A DNA stretch of 64,000 nucleotides from Isoetes taiwanensis (Eukaryota; Streptophyta; Lycopodiopsida; Isoetales; Isoetaceae), in contig JAJEKV010000033.1 in assembly GCA_021234155.1 (NCBI GenBank), positions 2,213,454 through 2,277,453 on the forward strand, given 5' to 3'. Position numbers and translations under genes: made by a program. The notes under the pieces are model-generated. The model saw only the letters and a program-made list of their open reading frames with translations, was not told the origin of the DNA and did no database searches. Every line of letters starts with the position of its first letter. Position 1 is the stretch's first letter. This document shows, one piece after another, positions 47,301 to 56,618 of the stretch.

Positions 47301-47892
47301 ACATTACCCATTAGAGTTCTCCAAATATATTTCCCTGCCAAGGAGCAAGCTTGAATATGCAAATTCTTACGACCTAACCCTCCAAATTTTTTTGGCCTAG
47401 ATATTGAATTCCAATTGACTAAATGAGAACCATTCCAGATGAATTTCCTTATGATTTTCTCTAAGTCGGTATAAATAGATCTAGGGGCAATTAAGGCAGA
47501 AGAGAAATACACATGAGTTGAGGTCAGGACATAGTTTGCAATCACAGTTCTACCAGCAAAAGATAAACAGCTCCTGTAGTTATTCAATTTCTCCATAAAC
47601 ATTACCCATAAGAGTTCTCCAAATATATTTCCCTGCCAAGGAACAAGCCTGAATATGCAAATTCTTACAACCTAACCCTCCAAACTTTTTTGGCCTAGAT
47701 ATTGAATTCCAATTGACTAAGTGAGAACCATTCCAGATGAATTTCCTTATGATTTTCTCTAAGTCAGTATAAATAGATCTAGGGCAATTAAGGCAGGAGA
47801 TAAATATACATGAGTTGAGGTCAGGACAAAGTTTGCAATCACAGTTCTACCAGCAAAAGATAAACAACTTCTGTAGTTATTTAATTTTCTTT
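47301..47892. repeat. 298-bp tandem duplication inside the L1
   Basis: The block starting ACATTACCCAT-AGAGTTCTCC at 47301 recurs at 47599 with few changes, duplicating part of the L1 ORF2 C-terminal coding region. Confidence 0.85.
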
Positions 47893-50289
47893 TAATTCTC
47901 TCCAAAATTCATACCAAGCAAGTTAGTAGAGGCATGCAAGGTACTGAGAACAGGAATGCCACATATGGAAGTTTGACTGATATCACCAATAGTTTTGCTT
48001 TTGGCAAGATTGAGATGCACTCCAGAGGCAGCAGAAAACTCATTGATTAAGTCAAAAAAGGTATTAACATTATTAGCATTGGAGTCCAAGAAAGCAAAAG
48101 TATCATCAGCATATTGAGAAATCGTGAGATAATCAACATTATTTGGAAGCTTAAGACCGGTGATTATCCCTGTAGATTGAAGATGATCCCATCGATCCGA
48201 GCCATCGGATCTGCATTCTCGAATGAGCAAGCATGCATCTCTTGCATGTACGCATGCATTGCATGCATTTTCTGTGGTTCTGGTTCATTTGGGATCGCTA
48301 TTTCTTGCAGATTCTTCATCGACTTCTTATCGGCGTTTCTTCTCTCTCAGCAGTTCCCTTGACTCTAAGCATGCATTTCTTACATGCATGCATGCATTGC
48401 ATGCATTTTCTGTGGCTCTGGTTCATTTGGATCGCTATTTCTTGCAGATTCTTCATCGACTTCTCATCGGCGTTTTCTCCTCTCTCAGCAGTTCCCTTGA
48501 CTCCCACCCACCCTCCCTTAGTATGTATATTATGGTAATTGTTGTTTTTGTTGCGTGGCACGCATGACCAGCCCCTCGCTTTTTCGAGGTTGTTTTTTGT
48601 CGCGTGACACCCGTGACCAGCCCCTCGCTTTTCGAGGTTGTTGTTTTCTTATCTTTGTGTGTGTTCTAGTTTGTTGATGCGCAGGTACAGCGGGTTGCGC
48701 GATCCGTCTTCTTCAGGCTTCGGGGGTTTCTTTGTGGGAGCCTTTTTTTTGCAGCCTTACGTTGTGTCCAAGCCCCTTGCAGAGGGCTTATCACTAGGGT
48801 TTTTCCTTGAAAACTCGAAAGGGCGAGGTTTTTTAATCCCAGTGATAAGCTCTCTGCATGTACACTTAAACCGACATCTGTAGAATTTTTTTGGGGTCCA
48901 GATGATATAACTGGATATTCCCTTTGTTTTTTCATTGTGGGTAGCTTGCAAATATGCTACCCACTCTCAACCATTGTAGAATTCTGCTGAGATGAATGAA
49001 AAGCCTAGTTAGGGGAGCTTTTGTCTGTTTTCATGCGAGCCCTTCGAGAATCAACACATCTAGTAAGCATATCAGCAACCACAAGAAATAAATAAGGGGC
49101 CAGAGGACAGCCCTGCCTCATCCCTTTGGCAAGGGGGAAGAAATTAGTTGGGGATCCATTGATAATGACAGCAGAGTTAGAAATAGAGTTTAGACCATGA
49201 ATGAGTGAAATAAGTTTAGGATGGAAGCCAATTTTTCTCAAAGCAATGTCATTGAAATTCTAGCTAACTGTATCAAAAGCTCTCTTAAAATTTAGTTTGA
49301 GCAGGAAACAAGTCTGTTTATAAATTTTATTCCAATGGAGACCTTCCATGGCAGTTATATAGTTATCTAGGAGATTGCTTATCACTGATATTTTTTTGCA
49401 AGAAGGGTTGGACTCTTTGAACAATGCTTGTAGGTACATTAGTCAAAGAAATTGGCCTCCATTCAGCAAAGGAACTCGGATTTTCAACTTTAGGCACCAA
49501 AGAAATAAAACCTGCAGAGATAGAGGGGTGCAGATGGTTTGAGTTCCAAAAGCCATGAACAAGACCAATCAAATCTGACTTAACAATATTCCAGAAGTGG
49601 AGATAGAACTCAGGTGGAAATCCATCAGGGCCAGGGGATTTACCTTTACTAAAGCTCTTGAGAGTTTTAAAGATTTCATATTCATTTGGGATAGTAGCAA
49701 GAGATGCATCCATAATATTAGCTGGACTAGCCAAGATATTATCCAATCGAGAAATGAATCTATCTTTATTCATAATCTCATTTGCAGAAGGAGTAGAGTT
49801 TGCAAAGGGAGAGGCGTAATTCTCATAAAAGAATTTTTTGATATCAGAGTTTGAGCTAAGAGCAGTGCCCGAGTCAGTCTTAACTTGGGTAATTGAATTC
49901 TTGAGAAGCCTATTCCTTGCAACCCTAAAAAAGAACTTTGAGCTGCCATGATGTAACTCACTGCTATATTTGATTTTACACTTAATTGCTACACACTTAG
50001 GCTCTCTCTCTCTTCTATATTTTTCAAATGTCTCTCAAGCAATTCCTCTCCAATTTGAAGGATATGATTAAAGGGAACATCATGAAGCATTAATCTAATT
50101 TCCTTCATTTTGGTAAGAAGAGTTTCCTTTTCTTTAACTCTATTTTGATGCCTACCTTTAGCCCAGTTTTTTATCCAATCTTTAGCTTTCTTGATCTTGG
50201 AATAAAATGATTTCATAGAGCCAATAGAAGATCCAGACTCAATGTTCAGATAAAATTCATTAAAGTCTTTATTGAACTCTTCATTCAGA
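47892..50289 (-). pseudogene. L1 reverse transcriptase and linker
   Basis: Right to left: a linker (KAKDWIKNWAKGRHQNRVKE), then RT blocks KGKSPGPDGFPPEFYLHFWN (about 49645), ISAGFISLVPKVENP, WRPISLTN, LNFKRAFDTVS (about 49270), KGMRQGCPLAPYLFLVVADM (about 49110) and ISQYADDTFAFLD (about 48115). The YADD active site is intact but stops and frame changes separate the blocks. A 0.8-kb insert interrupts it between the VVADMLTRCV block and YADD. Confidence 0.8.
48184..49002. mobile_element. 0.8-kb repeat-rich insertion in the L1, unclassified
   Basis: L1 coding similarity stops on both sides (about 48182 and 49003). Inside are a 138-bp tandem duplication (48231-48505, GCATGC-rich start, shared CTTGCAGATTCTTCATCGAC), a 49-bp tandem duplication containing CCTCGC-TTTT-CGAGG hairpins (48551-48646), an inverted repeat (GCAGAGGGCTTATCACT-GGG, about 48778/48859) and a perfect 9-bp stem (GTGGGTAGC..GCTACCCAC, 48937-48964). 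There is no ORF of a known type. Edges are approximate and no target duplication was found. Confidence 0.5.
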
Positions 50290-50294
50290 AGTAG

Positions 50295-50996
50295 TGTTGT
50301 GCGTTTTTTCTTGACTATTTTTTCATGATGTGCCTAAATTGGTGAAATGTATGCATAAATGAAGAATTATATGGGTGTAATGTGGAGAAAATGTAAAAAA
50401 TGTGCAAATATTGGGGATGAAGCATTTATGATGTATTGAAGTTGAACCTATGGACTTGAAGGAGTATTAAAGTCCTTAAGAAATATTTTCAATGGTTGAT
50501 AATTTGATGATGTGTCATGAATCTGGGGAAGCATGGTAGTTGCAAAGAAGTTTGGATGACCTAGATTTGAAGTTGAGGTGGCAAAATCTAGTGAACTTAT
50601 GGTAGTTAGAATTTGGATCTAAGGTTGTGATTTGCCTAGATCTAGTGGCTAGGATCAAGTGCAGTTTTCTATAAGATAGCCAAAATTCGTGTAGAAGGGA
50701 GGCCCAAATTTGGAAGATGACATCTGGGCAAAGTTCTTGAAGTGTGAGTATGTTTCTTGATCAGTTGAATATTATTATGTTGAAGTATGATATTTTGATT
50801 ATGATTATGTGATTCTCCTATTTGTTATCTCTATTTCTATAATCTCAAAAGACTTGTGTAAGAATGATTATGTTGGTGATTTGTGATGCCAGTAGAGTGA
50901 GGCCTAGGCCTATCTCATATACCTTGAGATTTGCTTGGGTTGTTGTAGTTAGCGCTTGTTCTTCAGTTTTCCTTGGGTGCGAAGAAGATGCTAACA
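50295..50996 (+). repeat. left LTR (TGTTG...TAACA)
   Basis: Begins TGTTGTGCG and ends GCTAACA. It differs from the right LTR at only two places seen by eye: an extra G in GGCCTAGGCC near 50911, and A versus T in GTGCGAAGAAG near 50982. Confidence 0.95.
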
Positions 50997-52114
50997 TATT
51001 TTGGGGGGCATTCCGAGAAAGCAACATTCTACTAGCATTATATCCGCAAAGGGACGATTTTGCCATTTATAGTAGCAGAGCAAATAAACAAAACTTATTG
51101 TCATTCCTCCTTTCAAAATCAAAGTTCCCTTGCTGCAAATTCAAGAGGTATGGATACAGATTCTTGACTCCTTTCTCTTTTTACTGGCCAACAAAATTAG
51201 AAAGAGGTGCACAAAATTAGCATGAGATATGTTCGTGATTCTTCCGATTCTGTTTGAAATTATTTATGAAGTCCAACTTTTGCTAGACCCCTGTCTCTGT
51301 CTCTGTCTCTGTAAACAAAGTAAAAACCATTAAAGGGGGCAAAATAATTTGTCTATCCATACCTGTTTCTATACCTTAAAAGTTGCATGACTTGTGGATC
51401 TGTTGCTCGTTGCAAAGAAGAGCCATGGCATATCCTCATCTTCCCTGCCTAGTGTGGTTTATCTGCCACATTGCATTCGCACTACTGGGTTACATTCCCT
51501 CTTCATCACCCCTTTCTGCTTAAGTATTTTTTTCCTTTTCCTGAAGCATTCGTTCAGCTAAATCCTTATTGCAGGCATACCTCCTTAAGCTTCAAAGTCA
51601 TGGCTTCCAACTCTGCTTTTAATGATGCACTGTTTTTATCAGCCAGAGCCTTCTTTTTCCGTTTGATTGGAGATTTGACTGAAGGGTTTTCTTCTGCAAT
51701 ATTTTCCTTCTCACTAATCAGTATCAATAGGGCAGCCATGGCCGGATTCTTGCCCTAGTCCTTCCTTCCTGATGCCTCCATACATTCTGTGCTTCTGCCA
51801 TAGTGGCTATTCTTCTGCCAGAAAACTGCCTCTATTAAAGATGGAACCTGAAAAACAAAAATAGGGATGAGGAGTCGGTTGATTCGCCCAGGCCATGAAT
51901 CGTTCTGCCATGCCATAATCAAAGAAAAAACTTTCTGCCATCGTTACCTTCCTTCTGCCATACCCTAACCGCCATCACGCGCACAGAAAGGCCATGCCCT
52001 AAACCCGTGTTCGTAGCAAGGAAACAAAGAAATGAAAAAAAAGGGGTATGAAGAATGATGTAATGCAAAGGTTATAGGAAAAATCAAAATCCTTTTACCT
52101 CATAATGGTGCACA

Positions 52115-52172
52115 TGGCATGTTGGATAAATTGTGTGGCTATCAACTACTAGATCATGAGTTCAAGTCCATG
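52115..52172 (+). other. tRNA-like A-box/B-box pair inside the LTR element
   Basis: TGGCATGTTGG (52115-52125) resembles a Pol III A box and AGTTCAAGTCC (52159-52169) a B box, 44 bases apart as in tRNA genes. The flanking CATG/CATG can form a partial T-arm. Acceptor pairing is poor, so this is not a functional tRNA gene. It may be a tRNA- or SINE-derived relic, or chance. Confidence 0.3.
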
Positions 52173-52767
52173 TAGAGATATGAAGTGCTATATTTTTCGA
52201 AGATGTTTGTTTATTCCATGGGAAGACCCTAGGCACTATTTATTTTCCAACAAGTTATTTGAAGTCCAAGATAGAAGATGAAGATACAATGGTCGGCATT
52301 TTGTTTTTGCAATCTAATGAAGTCTAATGTTTGAATTTCTTTATTGTTGAAGTTGCATCAAAGGAAGTTGTACAAGTTTTATTTTTTATTTAAGTAATTA
52401 TGGATGGCATGATGGATGTGCTGACCTAGAAAGGCAGCAACATCTCATGACCTATATAAAATGTGATGAAAAATTATAAGTGTTGTGAAGGGGATAGAGC
52501 GCCATACCGGGCAGTAGAGCGAGGGTGCCACTGACCTGGATGGGACTTGCCACCCTATAATTGATGAAGATGAAGTGATGTTAGAAGTTTTAGTATTTTT
52601 TTTCCTTGGAAGGCTTCTATAGATGTTTTTGAAGACTTGAAGATATTTTGACATTGGATTTTTGTTAAGTTGTGATGCTATTTGAGGATCAAGTTGAAGA
52701 CATGAAGATCGAAGAAAAGATTTTTGAAGAATTCATCGGGACGATGAATAATCCTGGGGGGGAATAA

Positions 52768-53468
52768 TGTTGTGCGTTTTTTCTTGACTATTTTTTCATG
52801 ATGTGCCTAAATTGGTGAAATGTATGCATAAATGAAGAATTATATGGGTGTAATGTGGAGAAAATGTAAAAAATGTGCAAATATTGGGGATGAAGCATTT
52901 ATGATGTATTGAAGTTGAACCTATGGACTTGAAGGAGTATTAAAGTCCTTAAGAAATATTTTCAATGGTTGATAATTTGATGATGTGTCATGAATCTGGG
53001 GAAGCATGGTAGTTGCAAAGAAGTTTGGATGACCTAGATTTGAAGTTGAGGTGGCAAAATCTAGTGAACTTATGGTAGTTAGAATTTGGATCTAAGGTTG
53101 TGATTTGCCTAGATCTAGTGGCTAGGATCAAGTGCAGTTTTCTATAAGATAGCCAAAATTCGTGTAGAAGGGAGGCCCAAATTTGGAAGATGACATCTGG
53201 GCAAAGTTCTTGAAGTGTGAGTATGTTTCTTGATCAGTTGAATATTATTATGTTGAAGTATGATATTTTGATTATGATTATGTGATTCTCCTATTTGTTA
53301 TCTCTATTTCTATAATCTCAAAAGACTTGTGTAAGAATGATTATGTTGGTGATTTGTGATGCCAGTAGAGTGAGGCCTAGCCTATCTCATATACCTTGAG
53401 ATTTGCTTGGGTTGTTGTAGTTAGCGCTTGTTCTTCAGTTTTCCTTGGGTGCGTAGAAGATGCTAACA
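52768..53468 (+). repeat. right LTR (TGTTG...TAACA)
   Basis: Nearly identical copy of 50295-50996, preceded by a polypurine tract and followed by the AGTAG target duplicate. Confidence 0.95.
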
Positions 53469-53473
53469 AGTAG

Positions 53474-54060
53474 ATAGCAATTAAACTTGAAAGGGATATT
53501 ACCATCTTTAGGAATAGCAATATGAAGGAATTGTGGCTGAGGATCAGATATGGAAGTGCCTTCATCACTTGTTACAAAACAATTGTCCCAAAACTCAGAA
53601 TTAGTATTAGACACATAAAATCTGTCCAAGGCACTGAAAACTCTAGCTTGTTGTTTCTGCTTATTTGACCACGTGTAATTAGAAGTAGAGGAAGGAATAT
53701 GGATCAAGGCAGAATCATTGATCATATTGTCCCATCTGAGCTTTTCAGTTGAGGTCATATTGATTTTGTTTCCAAGTTTCATATCCCAAACAGGGGTGTT
53801 AATGAAGTCACCAGCAAGAATCCAATCAATAGAAGGGTTGTTTCTAATCCATGAGCAGATATCAGGCCAGAGGATTTCCCTTTCTTTCGAATTTATAGAG
53901 GCATAGACATTAATGACCCCGAAATTGGCATTATTAACAGAAAGAGTAACAACCTATCACATTCTAGAAATGCTATTGCAGAAAGAAAGATGTATTATGT
54001 TTTTCCAAATAATGGCCATCCCACCCTTAGTTCCATTAGCTTCAAAATAGAGAAAGCACC
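53474..54060 (-). pseudogene. L1 endonuclease domain
   Basis: Right to left: EANGTKGGMAIIWKN, FGVINVYAS, AGDFINTPVWD (the GDFN block) and NYTWSNKQKQQARVFSALDR, as in plant L1 APE-type endonucleases. The catalytic N-terminal part is missing and at least one stop is present. Downstream the LTR element interrupts the reading. Confidence 0.7.
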
Positions 54061-54062
54061 TG

Positions 54063-55390
54063 GACACATAGTACATTTTCAATGTCTACTGTTTTTTCTT
54101 GAAGGTCAACAAACTGCAACAGTCCTTTTCCTTCAATGGTTTGGAGTTCCTTGTTCCCTACTTGTATGCTCTTGGCATAAGATCCTTCCATGTTCTTGAG
54201 TAAATCACTAGTTTGGACTACTGATCTCTTAGCTCCATTATCAACTACAAGCACATCAGATTTAGCACTAGCTTCTTTTCTATAAGAAACCTCTTCGTCT
54301 TCATCTTCTTCTTACGTCTTCTTCATCTTCAGTTTCATCTTTTTCTTTCTTTTCTATTTCAGTTGCCTCAAATGTTCCAGCAGACCTTTTCCTCCTCGAC
54401 CTGAGTTTACATCTTTTCTTCCTCCTCTATTAGAACTTCCTCTACCTCTACCATAATCTTTTGGTGTTGGACATTTTGCAGTTGAGTGGCCTTTGCCTCC
54501 ACAAGTAAAGCAGTTGAACTCTTTATTTAGTTTTGGACAATTGCTCTTGTAACGCATAGACTCATAACAGTAGAAGCAAGTGTCAATATTTCATTTCCCA
54601 GCAAAGAGAATTTCTGCAGATTCATCATCTTCATTCTTAAACATTTTCTTCTATTCTGCCCCAGTTCTTAAAATGCTTTCTGCCTCTTCTCTGGTCTTTA
54701 CCATTATTTCTAACGAACGTAGCAAGTTGTTCATTTTCTCCTACAGATCTAGCAATGGCTAAAACTTGGTATCTTTCTGTTAGATTCACTCCTGCACCAC
54801 TTAGGTCTACTACTATATTTTTTTTTTGAAGAACGTGTTTTACTTCATATTATACACTCAAAATATTACAAAGTACTACTACTATATTGTCAAATTTGTT
54901 AAAGAACTCATAAACATCATTTTCTTCCTTCAACTTTAACTTTCTTAATTTATTTTCAAGCGGATCAATCTGGGAAGAACTCCTTTTCTTCAAAGTGTTT
55001 AAGCAAGAAAATCCACATTTCTCTAGCACCCTTGTTTCTAAGCTTCAACCTTATTGTAGCACTAACCTTGCAGGTAGTGATACTTTGAGCTTCCTTTGAT
55101 CTTGCATGGTTTTATCTTCCTCCTCCATGGCTCACAGTTCCAGAAGTTGCACCAGAGTTTGTGCCTCCAGATCCTGTAGCTACAACATAACTTTGAGTGT
55201 TTGAAGATCCACCAATCACAGATCTTGTTGATATGATATTATCATCACCAGACTGCGCAATTCCTGCTCCCAACGGATCAACCAGATCCCATAGTTCTTC
55301 CACCTCCAGAATATGCTTAATAGCATCCTTCCACACCTTAAATCCAGGTCCTCCTGAGCACTTTGCCCACTACCTAGGATTAACATTGCA
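54063..55390 (-). pseudogene. Ty1/copia gag and protease debris
   Basis: Right to left: gag with VWKDAIKHILEVEELWDLVD (about 55340), a CCHC knuckle CFTCGGKGHSTAKC (about 54510-54470) preceded by a second, His-lacking knuckle-like CYES..NC, Arg/Gly-rich sequence, then the protease start VVDNGAKRSVVQ (about 54240) and a decayed IENVLCVQVL. The protease motif reads DNGA where D-S/T-G-A is usual. The L1 at 54062 cuts off the rest. Confidence 0.75.
54820..54875 (-). mobile_element. 56-bp retrosequence with 13-bp target duplication
   Basis: CTACTACTATATT flanks it exactly (54807-54819 and 54876-54888). On the minus strand it ends ACGTTCTTCAAAAAAA, a poly-A end. It is a strongly 5'-truncated LINE-type insertion inside copia gag. 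Confidence 0.75.
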
Positions 55391-55399
55391 ATGCAAGCA

Positions 55400-56280
55400 A
55401 ATCACCTGGAAGACCTATACTTCACATTAATAACAAGGTGTTGTCCCACAAATGCTTGCCCCTATGAATGGAAAAAATCTGAGCTGGGTAAAAATATTAG
55501 CTAGGCTTCCCTTTTCTAAAATGGAAAAAATTTTCAATGCAGGCTATTCTTCAAATATCCTATGCAGTCTGTTCGTCATATCCAATACAACATGTTCTTC
55601 AAAGGAGGCAGTAGAGAACTTCGCACTGTAGTCTGTTCGTCAAAGTATATCCATACAACCTGAAATCTATGCAATATGATCTTCAAAGGATATTCGACTG
55701 CAGCTCAATATAGAAAGTAAGTGGGGGAACATAATCTTTTTTGTTTGCCCTTATCTCAGCTTTCAAATACAGCTGTCGTCCTATCTCCACCATCTATTCA
55801 TAATATTCTGTATATATTCCAGCTTCCTCACTATTATTCGTAGGGTATGTTCCAGCTTCCTCATTATTATTCCTAAGGTATGCCCTTCGGGCAACCCAAA
55901 AAGAAAGTTATCAGGTATTAGAATATATGAACCATTTGATCCAAAAACACGAATGGCTGATCCGCCAAATAAACTCCTCGACGAGAAGGCAACCTTCTCC
56001 ACTAGCTCAATCACTAGCTCACAAAATTACATGCAAAATAAAGACAAATAACAATTAGAGTAGGTAACTTGCAATTGCAGGTTAATTGCGGGTTAAAGCA
56101 CCTAGCCATCATATATTTGGAATATAGCAGCATATCCGTAGAATATTCCCACCCACCCGGTTTGTTAAAATCTCTTCTTCTTCTTCTTTAGGACAACCCA
56201 ACAAGTGTCCTGTTCTACAAACGCCTTTTCTCCTTTTCAGCCTTGCAAAGCCTTGCAAGGCGGATGAATCGACAATTGTG
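55400..56280. other. intergenic stretch upstream of HSP70
   Basis: No gene seen. There is a 41-bp tandem duplication near 55815-55880 (TTCCAGCTTCCTCA-TATTATTC). A GAATATTC heat-shock dyad lies at 56141-56148 and a CTT run near 56167. Confidence 0.5.
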
Positions 56281-56295
56281 CAGAAATTTGAAGGA

Positions 56296-56478
56296 GAACA
56301 TTCCTTGGAATATTCCCCGGGCAGCCCAAAAACACACACTTGTCACATTTTCGCCTTTGAACCTTCCAGAACAAAGAAGAAAATAGAAACAGAGATGGAC
56401 GATTCTGGAAGATCCTCGATGCCAAGGATTAGAGACGATGGTTCTGGAAGACACTCCATGCCAAAGTTCCATATAAAT
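56296..56478 (+). promoter_or_regulatory. HSP70 promoter: heat-shock element cluster and TATA box
   Basis: A three-unit heat-shock element GAAccTTCcaGAA is at 56359-56371. GAAcaTTC (56296-56303) and GAAtaTTC (56308-56315) form two dyads. TTCtgGAA occurs twice (56403-56410 and 56442-56449), in a tandemly duplicated stretch of about 39 bp. TATAAAT at 56472-56478 lies about 140 bp before the start codon. The arrangement is classic for a heat-inducible plant HSP70 bound by HSF trimers. Confidence 0.8.
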
Positions 56479-56618
56479 CCATTGCTCGCCCATTCTCGGA
56501 CTCCAGACTAAAGAGCGAAGCGCCAGATTAGCCATTTGATCTCCCTGTCTGTTTTTGTTCTTTTCTCGTATAGGAAGAGCAATTTTTTGGGGCAAAGTTT
56601 TTAAGTTTGATCGAAGGT

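Larger units (their letters stand above)
44726..47602 (-). pseudogene. L1 ORF2 C-terminal region (zf-RVT type)
   Basis: 47602-47087 encodes CLSFAGRTVIANYVLTSTHV, IRKFIWNGSHLVNW and RPKKFGGLGRKNL, the usual post-RT block of plant L1 elements. 45276-44998 gives KYIYKVSEIYSTLS and IWNSYYTSKISFFIWFVAQK (the zf-RVT fold). 45040-44726 gives FWNIWRARNRLIYG, the usual ORF2 end. The nested LINE at 45311-46901 splits it. Confidence 0.7.
50295..53468. mobile_element. young non-autonomous LTR retrotransposon (no gag-pol)
   Basis: Two LTRs of 702 and 701 bp flank a 1771-bp interior. The 5-bp target duplication AGTAG is exact (50290-50294 and 53469-53473). A G-run polypurine tract (about 52756-52762) precedes the right LTR, which gives + orientation. 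No gag, protease, RT or integrase motifs are present in the interior, whose longest ORFs are below 120 codons. It must be mobilised in trans, as with LARD/TRIM elements. The primer-binding site after the left LTR does not match the usual initiator-Met sequence by eye. Confidence 0.9.
44700..54062 (-). mobile_element. L1-type LINE (minus strand), 5' truncated, with three nested insertions
   Basis: Reading from right to left: endonuclease (54060-53474), linker and RT (50289-47892), C-terminal RT-associated zinc-finger region (47602-44726). Its parts are separated by a young LTR element (50295-53468), a 0.8-kb insert (about 48184-49002) and a truncated LINE-A relative (45311-46901). The right edge directly abuts copia gag sequence at about 54062, so the 5' part was lost on insertion. 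No clear poly-A end was seen near 44700. Confidence 0.75.

Noticed and set aside
48937-48975. Possible Helitron 3' end (9-bp hairpin)
   Set aside because: No CTRR follows at the right distance, no TC start was found, and insertion between A and T could not be shown.
52108-52180. Functional tRNA gene
   Set aside because: Acceptor and anticodon arms do not pair; only promoter-box-like motifs are present.
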